Source of the DNA: Saccharopolyspora kobensis
GTDB lineage: Bacteria; Actinomycetota; Actinomycetes; Mycobacteriales; Pseudonocardiaceae
Length of the DNA stretch: 64,000 bases
Direction of reading: 5' to 3'
Assembly: GCF_900108315.1 (NCBI RefSeq)
Contig: NZ_FNVB01000004.1
Span: 744,001-808,000 of the forward strand
Shown: piece after piece, positions 7,996 to 18,643 of the stretch
Position numbering within the stretch: the first letter of the stretch is position 1
Layout of the letters: every line of letters starts with the position of its first letter
Made by a program: the position numbers and the translations under genes
Notes under the pieces: model-generated
Told to the model about the DNA's origin: nothing
Database searches by the model: none
Seen by the model: only the letters and a program-made list of their open reading frames with translations

Positions 7996-8925
7996 TCAGC
8001 TCTGGGTGATCAGCGAGCGCAGGAAGAACACCAGGTTCGCCGGGCGCTCGGCGAGGCGCCGCATGAAGTAGCCGTACCACTCGTCGCCGTAGGCCACGTA
8101 GACGCGCAGCTTGCCGCCCTCGGCCGCGATCCGCCGCTGCTCCTCGGCGCGGATGCCGTACAGCATCTGGTACTCGAAGCTGTCCGCGTCGCGCCCGGCC
8201 CGCGCGGCCAGGTCGGTGGCGATGGAGACCATCCGCGGGTCGTGGCTGGCCACCATCGGGTAGCCGGCGCCCTCCATCAGGATCTTGAGGCAGCGCACGT
8301 AGGAGCGGTCCACCTCGGCCTTGTCCTGGTAGGCCACCGAGGCCGGCTCGGAGTAGGCGCCCTTGCACAGGCGCACCCGCGAACCCTCGGTCGCCAGGTC
8401 GCGGCAGTCCTGCTCGGTGCGGTGCAGGTAGGCCTGCAGCACCGCGCCGGTCCACGGGAAGTCCACCCGCAGGTCGCGGAGGATGCCCAGGGTGGAGTCG
8501 GTGGTGGTGTGGTCCTCCATGTCGAGGGTGACCGTGGTGCCCGCGTCGGCCGCCGCCTCGCAGATCAGCCGGGCGTTCTCCAGCGCGATCTTCTCGCCGT
8601 CGGTGGGCAGGAACTGGCCGACGGCGGAGAGCTTCACCGACACCTCGGCCCGGTCGGCCAGGCCCTCGGCCTTGAGCACCGAGAGCATCCGCTGGTAGGC
8701 GCGGACGGTGTCATCGGCCTGCTGCGCGTCGAGGGTGTCCTCGCCGAGGTGGTCGAGGGTGACGTGCATGCCCTGGTCGCGGAGCGCCCGGGTGGCGCTG
8801 ACCGCGTCCTCGGGGGTGGTCCCGGCGACGAACCGCTTGACGACCGGCTTGGTCAGCGGGTTGGCCTCGACGAGACGGCGCACGCCCTGGGAACGGGCGG
8901 CGGCCAGCAAGGTGCTGCGCAGCAT
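7996..8925 (-). CDS. putB: proline dehydrogenase (monofunctional PutA-type, FAD)
   Basis: A 309-residue TIM-barrel proline dehydrogenase that oxidises proline to pyrroline-5-carboxylate and passes electrons to quinones through FAD. Visible hallmarks are the barrel strands VTLDHLGEDT, VSVKLSAVGQ, TVTLDMEDHTTTD and SRVRLCKGAYSEP, and the C-terminal substrate-binding motif YFMRRLAERPANL, whose paired arginines bind the proline carboxylate. ATG at 8925 follows AGAAGGAGAGCCGCG. It lies 188 bp downstream of pruA on the same strand, and together they convert proline to glutamate. The long hairpin in that gap could lower putB expression relative to pruA. The symbol follows usage for the split enzyme. 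Confidence 0.5.
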   Translation of the reverse strand: MLRSTLLAAARSQGVRRLVEANPLTKPVVKRFVAGTTPEDAVSATRALRDQGMHVTLDHLGEDTLDAQQADDTVRAYQRMLSVLKAEGLADRAEVSVKLSAVGQFLPTDGEKIALENARLICEAAADAGTTVTLDMEDHTTTDSTLGILRDLRVDFPWTGAVLQAYLHRTEQDCRDLATEGSRVRLCKGAYSEPASVAYQDKAEVDRSYVRCLKILMEGAGYPMVASHDPRMVSIATDLAARAGRDADSFEYQMLYGIRAEEQRRIAAEGGKLRVYVAYGDEWYGYFMRRLAERPANLVFFLRSLITQS

Positions 8926-9063
8926 CGCGGCTCTCCTTCTGGTGAAAGTGTTTCGGGGTGGGGGAATCTCCTGCCTTCCGCGTTGCCTGCTGGATGCGTG
9001 CCGCGGTCGCCGGTGCCGTTGCGGGCCGACACCGGCGAGGGTTCGGAGGGGGAGTCGGGGTGG

Positions 9064-9112
9064 GGTGCGGGGCGCCTTCGGGCGGATGACTCGCCCGAAG
9101 GCGCCCCGCACC
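9064..9112 (-). terminator. 20-bp perfect stem between pruA and putB
   Basis: Left arm 9064-9083 and right arm 9093-9112 are perfect complements, with a 9-nt loop, starting immediately after the pruA stop codon. It may be a partial terminator or a 3'-end stabiliser inside the operon. Confidence 0.5.
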
Positions 9113-9113
9113 G

Positions 9114-10742
<1,629 letters not shown>

Positions 10743-10830
10743 GGCCAAAGTCGCCTCCTTGTGAGAAGTCGCTGTCGTGCGGGAAAGCCGCTGTTACTTG
10801 GGAGGTTAAGGTTTCGTTAGCCGGTGGAGC

Positions 10831-10869
10831 TTGTCCGTTCGGCTATCGTTGTCCGTATCGGGTTGTCCG
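10831..10869 (+). promoter_or_regulatory. three TTGTCCG direct repeats between pruA and the PucR gene
   Basis: TTGTCCG occurs at 10831-10837, 10849-10855 and 10863-10869, all in the same orientation just upstream of the regulator start. This is a likely binding region for the PucR-type activator of proline catabolism. The repeat is seen; the protein that binds is inferred. Confidence 0.5.
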
Positions 10870-10890
10870 GTTGAACAAGCGGGGTTCGGA

Positions 10891-12546
10891 GTGCGCGAAG
10901 TCGAGGTCGATGCGGTCGGCGTCGCCGTGGCCGGGGTGCCGTTGCGCCAGCTCCTCATCGCCGTCGGAGAACCCCTGGTCGACGTGCTCGCCGCGCCCCG
11001 CGGCTTCGACGTCGAGGTGCGCGACGTGGTCATTGTCGACCCGGAGGAGGAGTCCGGCAGTGGTCGCAGCGGCGACTTCGTGCTGGTGATCGGCGCCCGC
11101 GGGCGGGCTGCGGTGCGGCTGGTGCGGGCGGCCGCGCGCGAGGGCGCGGTGGCCGTCGCGGTGAAGGTGGGCGTCGAGACCGATGTGCGAGTGCTGCGAG
11201 ACACCGCGATCGACAGCGGTATCGCGCTGCTCGGCGTCCGGCCGGAGGTGCGCTGGGAGCGTCTGGAGTCCTTCGCCCGCTCCGCGATCGACAACGCCCG
11301 GCTGACCACCGACGCCGACGTGGGGGAGGCCCTCGGCGACCTGTTCTCGCTGGCCCAGACGGTGGCGGCGATGACGGACGGCATCGTCTCGATCGAGGAC
11401 ACCGCGAGCCGGGTGCTGGCCTACTCGCGCTCCGACGACGAGGTCGACGAGCTGCGCAGGCTGTCCATCCTGGGCCGCCAGGGCCCCGAGCCGTACCTGG
11501 CGATGCTCCGCGAGTGGGGCGTGTACCAGCGGCTGCGCGCGGGTGAGGACGTGGTCCGCATCGACGAGCGCCCGGACCTGGGCATCCGCCGGCGGATGGC
11601 GGTGGGCATCCACGCGGGAGCCCAGCCGCTGGGGTCGATCTGGGTGCAGGAGAGCAGCCGGCCGCTCTCGGAACGCTCGGAGCGGGCGCTGCTCGGCGCG
11701 GCACGAGTGGCGGCGCTGCAGCTCGTCCGGCAGCGCACGGAGGCCACGGCGGGCCCGCGCTTCCGCGAGAACCTGCTGACCGGCCTGCTCGACGGCCGCA
11801 TCGACGCCCAGTCGGTGGCCGACAACATCGGCGCGGACGCATCGAAACCGGCGGTGGTCGTGGTGTTCACGCTGCGCCCGTCGGAACCCAACGCGGACCG
11901 CTCCGAGCTGGAGCTGCAGCGCGCGGAGATGACCAGCCTGATCTCGGTGCACGCCTCGGCGTACCGGCGCAGCGCGCTGGTCACCACGATCGGCTCGCGC
12001 GTCTACGTGCTGCTGCCGGACCTGGCGGAGCGCTCGGCGAGCGCCTCGACGCTGAGCCTGACGCGCGAGATCGTCGCGGCGGCCAAGCACCACCTGCGGG
12101 CCCGCGTGCAGGTGGGCGTGGGTTCGGCGGTGCGGACCCTGGACGAGGTGGCGGAGTCCCGCACCGAAGCGGACCGGATCCTCGACGCGATGACGCACGA
12201 CCTGCACGCGGAGATCGCGACGATCTCCGACGTGCGCGCCCAGGTGGTGATCAGCGAGCTCCTGACCGTCCTGCAGAGCAACGAGCGCTTCCGCGACGCC
12301 CGCCTGACGGCCCTCCAGGAGCACGACGCGGAACACGGCACGGGCCTGGCCCGCTCCCTGCTGGCCTACCTGGAGGCGTTCGGCGACGTCCGGGCGGCCA
12401 GCGACCGCCTCCACGTCCACCCCAACACCCTCCGCTACCGGGTCCGCCGCGCGGGCGAGATCACCGGCGTGGACCTGTCCAACCCCTCAGAACGCCTCAA
12501 CGCCCACCTCCAGCTCCTCCTGGCCCGCCGAACCCGCCGTCCGTGA
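10891..12546 (+). CDS. PucR family transcriptional regulator, probable activator of proline catabolism
   Basis: A 551-residue protein starting at GTG 10891 (the frame is open upstream, but repeats and promoter lie there). The N-terminal about 150 residues resemble the PucR purine-catabolism sensory domain; the middle (about 150-340) resembles a GAF/GGDEF-like region; the C-terminus has the PucR helix-turn-helix, ASDRLHVHPNTLRYRVRRAGEITGVDL. Such proteins in actinobacteria sit next to pruA-putB and activate them when proline is present, a role established for PutR of Streptomyces and PruR/PutR-like relatives. The divergent arrangement with pruA here supports the same role. Confidence 0.5.
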   Translation: MREVEVDAVGVAVAGVPLRQLLIAVGEPLVDVLAAPRGFDVEVRDVVIVDPEEESGSGRSGDFVLVIGARGRAAVRLVRAAAREGAVAVAVKVGVETDVRVLRDTAIDSGIALLGVRPEVRWERLESFARSAIDNARLTTDADVGEALGDLFSLAQTVAAMTDGIVSIEDTASRVLAYSRSDDEVDELRRLSILGRQGPEPYLAMLREWGVYQRLRAGEDVVRIDERPDLGIRRRMAVGIHAGAQPLGSIWVQESSRPLSERSERALLGAARVAALQLVRQRTEATAGPRFRENLLTGLLDGRIDAQSVADNIGADASKPAVVVVFTLRPSEPNADRSELELQRAEMTSLISVHASAYRRSALVTTIGSRVYVLLPDLAERSASASTLSLTREIVAAAKHHLRARVQVGVGSAVRTLDEVAESRTEADRILDAMTHDLHAEIATISDVRAQVVISELLTVLQSNERFRDARLTALQEHDAEHGTGLARSLLAYLEAFGDVRAASDRLHVHPNTLRYRVRRAGEITGVDLSNPSERLNAHLQLLLARRTRRP

Positions 12547-12551
12547 GGCGC

Positions 12552-13292
12552 TCAGAGCCGGGCTTCGAGACGTGCCCGCAGCGGCGCGTAGTCGTGGTTC
12601 GGGAAGAGCTCGGGGAAGACTCGGAGCATCGTCGCCATGTCCTTCGCCGTGTGGCGGAAGTCGACGCTCGCCAGCGATGCGCGCGTGAACAAGTACTGCC
12701 AGCCGAAGGTGCCCTTCGTCAGCGCCAGCGCTTCCAGGTAGCCGAGGTAGTCCAGGTCCATCTGCAGCGGGCCGATCCGGGCGTCCCACACCCAGATCTC
12801 CAGCGGGGTCCGGTGCGGCTCGACGCGGACCGCCGCGATCAGGCCGGTGCCGGCTCGCGGGTGCCCGTCGATCTCCCGGAACTGCGCGAGGAGTTCCCGC
12901 TCGTCATCCGGGGTTCCCTCCCAGGCCAGTGGCGGCGCCGGTTCGAAGAGCGCACCGAAGAAGTACGGAAGCCGGAATTCGCCGGCCAGGCCCGCTGCCT
13001 CGTCGCTCGCGCGCCAGTGGCCGGCGAACCTGCCGAACCGCGGGGCGGATTCGGCGATCGCGGGGTCGACCACGACGTCGCTCAGATCCGCGATCATGGC
13101 GCCCGCCTCCATGCTCTCCGCGGCCAGTTTCGCCGCCGGCATCGCGTCGGCACCGATGGCGTCGGGCTGCACCACCAGGGTGTCCCGGAGGACGTCGATC
13201 GCGGGATGCTCCCGGAGCTCGGACAGTGCCCCGGCCAGGAGTTCCTCGTGCCTGGTGGGGTTCTCGATGGCTGTGCCGTCGGCGAGTCGCAT
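12552..13292 (-). CDS. conserved hypothetical protein
   Basis: A 246-residue soluble protein starting at ATG 13292 behind GAAGGACC. No signal peptide or membrane segment. The C-terminal half is rich in aromatic and acidic residues (LEIWVWDARIGPLQMDLDYLGYLEAL, with WQYLF further on), reminiscent of SMI1/KNR4-like or DUF-type immunity proteins, but I cannot assign a family. Its C-terminus abuts the PucR gene end (5-bp gap, convergent). The TATAG hairpin lies upstream of it. Confidence 0.5.
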   Translation of the reverse strand: MRLADGTAIENPTRHEELLAGALSELREHPAIDVLRDTLVVQPDAIGADAMPAAKLAAESMEAGAMIADLSDVVVDPAIAESAPRFGRFAGHWRASDEAAGLAGEFRLPYFFGALFEPAPPLAWEGTPDDERELLAQFREIDGHPRAGTGLIAAVRVEPHRTPLEIWVWDARIGPLQMDLDYLGYLEALALTKGTFGWQYLFTRASLASVDFRHTAKDMATMLRVFPELFPNHDYAPLRARLEARL

Positions 13293-13390
13293 TCGTGGTC
13301 CTTCTTTGTGCGCTGATCCGTGCGGGAGGCTGCTGAGCGCGAGCCCAGAGCGGGGCCCCGCGCGCAATCGGCCCCGTCTCCCCTGGTCAA

Positions 13391-13440
13391 GCCCCGTGAG
13401 TGTTTTGCGGGGCTATAGCACCCCGAAACACTCACGGGGC
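13391..13440. repeat. TATAG-centred hairpin repeat, copy 2
   Basis: Perfect 15-bp arms GCCCCGTGAGTGTTT (13391-13405) and AAACACTCACGGGGC (13426-13440), with an inner CGGGG/CCCCG stem around CTATAGCA. It is preceded by CTGGTCAAG, the complement of the segment that follows copy 3, so the flanks are shared as well. Confidence 0.5.
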
Positions 13441-13577
13441 TGTACCGGCAGAAACGGAGGGGACAGGGGACGAAACCCACGCCATCCGCGCGGGTTGGCA
13501 GCGGTGTGGAGCTCGCTTCGTCGCCGCACCTCTCGCTTGGGCTGTCGAACCCGGCGGTCGTGAGTCCGGTTGGCCGG

Positions 13578-14195
13578 TCAGGCCAGTCCTTCGTCGGCGA
13601 AGGCCTGGACGACCATCTCGGCGAGTTCGGCGACGTCCGGGTGCTCGTCGTCGGCGAGACCTCGCACGAGGTCCAGGCATCCGGGCCATTCCGCTTGGGC
13701 GATCGCGTGGAGGGTGGCGAACCGGACGATCGGTTCCGGGTCCCGCGTTCCGCGCTCGAAGAGCGCCTCGACCTTCGGCGTCGCGGTCAGCGGGGCGCCC
13801 AAGCCCAGTCGGAGCATCGCGCGGACTTGTTCGTCGGGCAGGCCGCTGCCGAAGCTCAGGTCCGCGATGCGGTTGAGCTCGGCGGGCTTCCAGACGTCGA
13901 TCCGCGCGTCCTCGACGGACTTGCGCACCTGCTCGACCTGCTCGCGGTCCGCGCCGAGCACGACGAGGTACCGCAGCTCGCCGGACTGGTCGACGCCGGT
14001 GTCGTCCACGATGAAGTGCACCGACGTGGAAGCGTCGACCTGCCACTTCATCTCGTGGTTGATGAGCTGATCGGGGTCCCGATCGAGAGCTCCGACGTAC
14101 TCCCACCCGGCCACCTCGGCGAACCGGGCCACCAGTTGCACCGGTTCCCGCTTCTTCAGCAACAAGCGGCGGCTTCGGACGTTTCCAACGGACAT
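13578..14195 (-). CDS. HEAT-repeat-like hypothetical protein
   Basis: A 205-residue protein from ATG 14195 behind GAGGAGCGCCGC. The C-terminal half reads as alpha-helical repeats (DPEPIVRFATLHAIAQ, then PGCLDLVRGLADDEHPDVAELAEMVVQAF), the spacing and DP..VR pattern of HEAT repeats, which bind proteins. The N-terminal half (residues 10-110) is mixed alpha/beta with no family recognised. Longer upstream extension is possible but has unlikely composition. Neighbours give no hint of function. Confidence 0.5.
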   Translation of the reverse strand: MSVGNVRSRRLLLKKREPVQLVARFAEVAGWEYVGALDRDPDQLINHEMKWQVDASTSVHFIVDDTGVDQSGELRYLVVLGADREQVEQVRKSVEDARIDVWKPAELNRIADLSFGSGLPDEQVRAMLRLGLGAPLTATPKVEALFERGTRDPEPIVRFATLHAIAQAEWPGCLDLVRGLADDEHPDVAELAEMVVQAFADEGLA

Positions 14196-14451
14196 GCGGC
14201 GCTCCTCGGCGCTGAGATCAACACGGGTGGCGAACCCCTGCACCGACCGCGAAGCCGGTCGTGATCGCCCGCGAGGGCACTGGCACCTCGGGTACGCGGT
14301 GAAGCGGTTCGCCCGAGATGACCACATCCGGCGCTCGCCGCTGTGCCCGGAACGGCGGGAAACCTCCACGACCAGGCAGCCCGAGGCTGAGCGCGGTCAC
14401 CGGACCTTCGGTCCCGTAGCGGTCGATTTCGAGCGAAATGGGCAGCGCATC

Positions 14452-15273
14452 TCAGGCGCGGGGGCGCCAGCGGCCGAAGCCTCCTTCGGTGTTGAGGACT
14501 TGGCCGGTGATCCAGCGGGCTTCGTCGGTGGCGAGCCAGGCGATCAGGCGGGCCGGGTCGTCCGGCTCGCCGTAGCGGCCGTACGGGAACATCGGGCGGA
14601 TCGTCCGCCAGGTCGCTTCGTCCAGGTAGCCGGTGTCGACCGGGCCCGGGTTGACCGTGTTCGTCGTGATGCCGGCGTCCGCCAGCTGGTCCGACAGGGT
14701 CGTGGTGATCTCGGCGAGCGCTCCTTTGGCGGCGGCGTAGGCGACTTCGCCGGGCATCGGGCCCTGCTGCTGGCCGGAGGTCATGAACACGATCCGGCCG
14801 CCCGGCCGCCCGTCGTGCTGTGCCGCGAACGCCTGCGCCAGCAGGATCGACGAGCGGGTGTTCACCGCCCAGTGCCCGTCGAGCATGGCCGCGTCGAGCT
14901 CGCCCAGCTCCCCGTCCCCACCGCTGCGCGCGTGGTTGCAGACCAGGACGTCCAGGTGCCCGAACTCGGCCACCACCGCGTCCACCAGTTGTTGCGGTGC
15001 TTCGGGTTCGGCGAGGTCCAGCCCGGTTTCGGCGATGCGGGCCTCGGGCACCAGCTGTTCGGCGACACCGGCGTGAACCGCGTCGAGATCGTCGCCGCCC
15101 CAGGGTTGATCGAGATCGTGCGGCCGGTAGTGGTGCAGGAAGACCGAAGCGCCGTACGCCGCCAAACGACGGGCAATCGCGTACCCGATGCCCTGTCTGC
15201 GGCTGACGCCGGTCACCAGCGCGGTTCGGCCGAGGAGCGGCAGGGGATCGCGGGCCAGATCAGCTGACGACAT
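14452..15273 (-). CDS. SDR family oxidoreductase
   Basis: A 273-residue short-chain dehydrogenase/reductase. The cofactor motif TGVSRRQGIGYAIA (TGxxxxxGIG) is near residue 20; NHAR replaces NNAG near 108; the catalytic Ser is in VFMTSGQQQG and the Tyr/Lys pair in YAAAK; then VNPGPVDTGYL. The end, GQVLNTEGGFG, is the classical SDR C-terminal Gly motif. The residue after the second strand does not settle NADP versus NAD use; the Arg pair in the cofactor loop favours NADP. Resembles 3-oxoacyl-ACP reductase-like SDRs. ATG at 15273 fits the fold start. Substrate unknown. Confidence 0.5.
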   Translation of the reverse strand: MSSADLARDPLPLLGRTALVTGVSRRQGIGYAIARRLAAYGASVFLHHYRPHDLDQPWGGDDLDAVHAGVAEQLVPEARIAETGLDLAEPEAPQQLVDAVVAEFGHLDVLVCNHARSGGDGELGELDAAMLDGHWAVNTRSSILLAQAFAAQHDGRPGGRIVFMTSGQQQGPMPGEVAYAAAKGALAEITTTLSDQLADAGITTNTVNPGPVDTGYLDEATWRTIRPMFPYGRYGEPDDPARLIAWLATDEARWITGQVLNTEGGFGRWRPRA

Positions 15274-15577
15274 GCACCGGATGCTAGAGACGGATTCCGC
15301 TCCGGGCCAACGATTTCCGGCCACGGGGCGTGAGCGGACCTCGCGCTCCGTGTCGGTCTTCTCCGCGAATACGTACTCATGTGGGTAATTGCACCGGTCC
15401 GCCGCGCGGCTCGATGCGGCACTCTCGATGGAGCTCGCCCAGTGGAGCGAGCACCGGTTGACCGCTCTCTCCCCCCGAAGCAGGTCTCCGGAAGCGTCGC
15501 GCCCTGTCGCCCCCAGCGGCAGGGCGTGCGGTTCGTCCGGCCCCATCCCCGACGGGCCGGACGGACCGCGAGCGGCG
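15274..15577. other. intergenic gap with two hairpins
   Basis: Between the SDR gene start and the coaA end, both on the minus strand. It holds CGCCCTG (15500-15506) facing CAGGGCG (15520-15526) and the coaA terminator at 15534-15563. No ORF is credible. Confidence 0.5.
15534..15563 (-). terminator. terminator hairpin after coaA
   Basis: Perfect 10-bp stem CGTCCGGCCC (15534-15543) with GGGCCGGACG (15554-15563), 10-nt loop, 14 bp beyond the coaA stop codon. Confidence 0.5.
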
Positions 15578-16510
15578 TCAGAGCTTGCGGAGGCGGACCC
15601 GGTTGATCGAGTGGTCCGCGTCCTTGCGCAGCACCAGGGTCGCGCGCGGGCGGGTCGGCAGGATGTTCTCCACCAGGTTCGGCTCGTTGATCGTGCGCCA
15701 CAGGTGACCGGCCTCGGCCAGGGCCTCCTCGTCGGAGAGCTGCGCGAAGTGGTGGAAGTGCGATTCCGGGTTCGCGAACGCCGTGCTGCGCAGGGCCAGG
15801 AAGCGGTCCGCGTACCAGCGGGCGATGTGCTCGGTGTGCGCGTCGACGTAGATCGAGAAGTCGAACAGGTCCGACACCGCCAGGCTCGGCGCCGGCTGCA
15901 GGACGTTGAGCCCCTCGATGATCAGGATGTCCGGCTGGCGCACCACGTTGTGCTCGCCGGGCAGGATGTCGTAGGCCACGTGCGAGTACAGCGGCGCCGC
16001 CACCTCCGGGGCACCGGACTTCACCTCGGTGACGAACCGCAGCAGCGCGCGCCGGTCGTAGCTCTCCGGGAAGCCCTTGCGGTGCATCAGGCCGCGGCGC
16101 ACCAGCTCGGCCTTCGGGTAGAGGAAGCCGTCGGTGGTCACCAGGTCCACGCGCGGGTGGTCGGGCCAGCGGGCCAGCAGGGTGCGCAGCAGCCGCGCGG
16201 TGGTCGACTTGCCGACCGCGACGCTGCCCGCGATGCCGATCACGAACGGCACCTTGGTGCCGCCGGTCTCCTCGCCGAGGAACGTCGTGGTCGTCTGGTG
16301 CAGCCGCTGGCGGGCGGCCACCTGCAGGCTGATCAGCCGCGACAGCGGCAGGTAGACGTCGGCGACCTCCGCCAGGTCGACCTGCTCGCCGAGCCCGCGC
16401 AGGTCGTCGAGCTCGTCCTCGGTCAGCGACAGCGGCAGGGAATCTCGCAGTTCCCGCCACTGGTCCCGGTGCAATTCGACATATGGGCTCAGCTCGCGAA
16501 CGCGTGTCAC
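15578..16510 (-). CDS. coaA: type I pantothenate kinase
   Basis: A 310-residue enzyme that phosphorylates pantothenate with ATP, the first committed step of coenzyme A synthesis. Walker [10 protein letters not shown] lies near residue 95; [23 protein letters not shown] and [11 protein letters not shown] are the bacterial CoaA signatures; the C-terminal [17 protein letters not shown] matches the mycobacterial enzyme closely. I prefer GTG 16510, seven bases after GAGGG and aligned with the mycobacterial N-terminus (..SPYVEL); GTG 16516 overlaps that ribosome site. The array of 16-bp palindromes lies about 160 bp upstream. Confidence 0.5.
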   Translation of the reverse strand: MTRVRELSPYVELHRDQWRELRDSLPLSLTEDELDDLRGLGEQVDLAEVADVYLPLSRLISLQVAARQRLHQTTTTFLGEETGGTKVPFVIGIAGSVAVGKSTTARLLRTLLARWPDHPRVDLVTTDGFLYPKAELVRRGLMHRKGFPESYDRRALLRFVTEVKSGAPEVAAPLYSHVAYDILPGEHNVVRQPDILIIEGLNVLQPAPSLAVSDLFDFSIYVDAHTEHIARWYADRFLALRSTAFANPESHFHHFAQLSDEEALAEAGHLWRTINEPNLVENILPTRPRATLVLRKDADHSINRVRLRKL

Positions 16511-16667
16511 AGGCACCCCTCAGCGTTGAGGCCCGGCAGGAACTTTCCGCGGAACCCTAAGCCGCTGAACGCCTGCCGCGCTGTGATCCACTCCACGCTG
16601 AGACGCAGCGAACATCCTGGATCGATCGTGCCCTTCCGCATCGCGGAGACCAACTTCCACGGAGTGC

Positions 16668-16770
16668 GATTTCCATTGAAATCGCCTGCACCGCCGGTGT
16701 GTCGTGCGCCGACGCGCCGACGGCCTGCGCAACTTCAATTGAAATCTGAGGTGAGATTTCCATTGAAATT
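16668..16770. repeat. 16-bp palindrome array, cluster A
   Basis: Copies GATTTCCATTGAAATC (16668), AACTTCAATTGAAATC (16731) and GATTTCCATTGAAATT (16755); the last two start 24 bp apart. A degenerate AACTTCCACGGAG precedes at 16652. The 47 bp between copies 1 and 2 contain GGTGTGTC/GACGCGCC, a stem also found in cluster C. The array is AT-rich against a GC-rich background and lies between the permease 3' end and the coaA 5' end. Confidence 0.5.
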
Positions 16771-16787
16771 GCGGCAGAGGCCGGACG

Positions 16788-16826
16788 GCAGAACGCCGGA
16801 CCGCGCTGGGCGATCCGGCGTTCTGC
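16788..16826 (-). terminator. terminator hairpin after the APC permease
   Basis: Perfect 13-bp stem GCAGAACGCCGGA (16788-16800) with TCCGGCGTTCTGC (16814-16826), 13-nt loop, 29 bp beyond the permease stop codon. Confidence 0.5.
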
Positions 16827-16855
16827 GGGGTCCGGCGTCGGGGCCGGGGGTCAGC

Positions 16856-18307
16856 TCACTGCTCGGAGCTGTCGGCGTTCGCCTCGTTCAGCTTCGACTT
16901 GCGGTAGCCGTAGGCGAAGTAGATCACCAGGCCGATGGCGAACCAGGCGGCGAAGCGCAGCCAGGTCTCCGGGGCCAGGAAGGTGACCAGCCAGATCGAG
17001 AACACGATGCCGATGATCGGCACGATCGGCATGCCCGGGCACTTGAAGCCGCGCGGCAGGTCGGGCCGCTTGTAGCGGAGCACGATCACCGCGGCGCAGA
17101 CGATCACGAACGCCAGCAGGATGCCGATGTTGGTCAGCTCGGCTGCCTCGCCGATCGGCAGCAGGCCGGCGATCAGCGCCGAGGCGATGCCGATCAGCCA
17201 GGTGAACCGGCTCGGCACCTTGCGCACCGGGTGGGTCTTGGCGAACCACTTCGGCAGCAACCCGTCGCGGCTCATCGCGTAGCCGACGCGGGTCACGCCC
17301 ATCATGAAGGTGAACAGCACGGTCAGGATGCCCAGGATCGCGCCGATGGCGATGATCGCGCCCAGCACCGGCAGGCCGACGTCGGAGAAGGCCGACGCGA
17401 ACGCGCTCTCGCTGCTGATCTGCTGGAACGGGATCATGCCGGTCAGCACCAGGCAGGCCAGCACGTAGAGCACCATCGAGATGCCCAGCGAGTACATGAT
17501 CGCCTTCGGCATGTGCCGCTGGGCGTCCTTGGACTCCTCGGCCGCGGTGCTCATCGCGTCGTAGCCGAACACCGCGAAGAACACCGTCGCGGCCCCGGCG
17601 AACGCGCCGCTGATGCCGTACGGGAAGAACGGGTTGTAGTTGCCCGCGTCGATGTGGAACGCGCCCACGACGATCACCAGCAGGACCACGCCGACCTTCA
17701 GGTACACCAGGAAGGTCTCGAACCGGGCGGCGCTCTTCATGCCCTGGTTGAGGATGAAGGCGATCAGCAGGCACAGCAGCGCCGCGAACAGGTTGATCTT
17801 GTAGCTGCCGGGCGGGGCGGCACCGTTCTCGGTGCCGGGGGCGCCCATCATCCAGGCGGGCAGGTCGAGCCCGATGAAGCCGACCAGCTCGTTGAAGTAG
17901 CCGGAGATGCCGATTGCGACCACCGCGACGATCGCGGTGTACTCCAGCAGCAGGTCCCACCCGATCAGCCAGCCGACGACCTCGCCGAGCACGGCGTAGC
18001 CGTAGGTGTAGGCCGAACCGGCCTTGGGGATCATGCCGGCGAACTCGGCGTAGGAGAACGCCGCCGCCGCGCTGGCGATGCCCGCGATGAGGAACGAGAT
18101 CAGCACCGCCGGACCGGCCTTCTCGTTGGCCACCGCGCCCGCCAGCGAGAAGATCCCGGCACCGATGATGCCGCCGACGCCGATGGCGGTCAGCTGCCAC
18201 AGGCCGAGCGACTTCTGGAGGCCGCCACCACCGGTGTCCTCGGTGATGGTGTCGATCGGCTTGCGACGGAATATCCCCCGCCCGGGCTGGAGACTTGGTG
18301 AGGTCAC
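16856..18307 (-). CDS. APC family amino-acid permease (cationic amino-acid transporter-like)
   Basis: A 483-residue membrane protein with about 12 transmembrane segments. The first helix holds the APC signature IGVGGIIGAGIFSLAG, the unwound substrate-binding segment; later come FAVFGYDAMSTAAEESKDAQRHMPKAI, with the conserved FAYxGFDxxxxxAEE pattern, and TRVGYAMSRDGLLP. The C-terminal domain with KRPDLPRGFKCPGMPIVP is typical of the CAT/YfnA branch, which moves cationic or neutral amino acids by proton symport or exchange. GTG start at 18307 behind CCAGGAG. Substrate unresolved. It is monocistronic, ended by the hairpin at 16788-16826. Confidence 0.5.
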   Translation of the reverse strand: MTSPSLQPGRGIFRRKPIDTITEDTGGGGLQKSLGLWQLTAIGVGGIIGAGIFSLAGAVANEKAGPAVLISFLIAGIASAAAAFSYAEFAGMIPKAGSAYTYGYAVLGEVVGWLIGWDLLLEYTAIVAVVAIGISGYFNELVGFIGLDLPAWMMGAPGTENGAAPPGSYKINLFAALLCLLIAFILNQGMKSAARFETFLVYLKVGVVLLVIVVGAFHIDAGNYNPFFPYGISGAFAGAATVFFAVFGYDAMSTAAEESKDAQRHMPKAIMYSLGISMVLYVLACLVLTGMIPFQQISSESAFASAFSDVGLPVLGAIIAIGAILGILTVLFTFMMGVTRVGYAMSRDGLLPKWFAKTHPVRKVPSRFTWLIGIASALIAGLLPIGEAAELTNIGILLAFVIVCAAVIVLRYKRPDLPRGFKCPGMPIVPIIGIVFSIWLVTFLAPETWLRFAAWFAIGLVIYFAYGYRKSKLNEANADSSEQ

Positions 18308-18643
18308 GGTTCTACTCCTGGTGCTTTCTCTTGCGCGAAAGGGTGACGTACATGGCGTGATTCGGCCCGGCGAACGTCCCGCGCAACGTCGTCCGTGTCG
18401 TGGATCACCAAAGGGTTTGCACGTTGTTGGCGAAACCTACGCGGCTGCGGTGCGTGATCATGTTGTGGGGTCGGATGAGAGTTCCCGGTATGGTTTGGCC
18501 GTCACGACAAAACGGCCGGTGGGGGCGTGTCGGTCCGCTCACAGCTGGACCCGGTGCTTCGCGAACCGTGACCGGGTGGCATCGCGATCGTTAGGGTTCA
18601 CGCCGGTGCCAGGCCAGGATCAGCCAGTGGAAGTAGGAGTGCG
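18308..18643. other. divergent regulatory region, permease and usp genes
   Basis: 336 bp with no credible gene. It must carry both divergent promoters. An inverted repeat GGCCGT (18497-18502) and ACGGCC (18512-18517) is visible, as is a TTTGCACGTTGTTGGCGAAA tract near 18415; I cannot assign a regulator. Confidence 0.5.

Noticed and set aside
16652-16770. palindrome arrays as CRISPR
   Set aside because: Units are 16-bp palindromes with 8-bp spacers, and only three or four per cluster; no cas gene is present.
15389-18301. 970-codon open frame on the plus strand
   Set aside because: Antisense to coaA and the permease, which show clear families; the product is Arg/Gln/His/Asp-rich with no domain.
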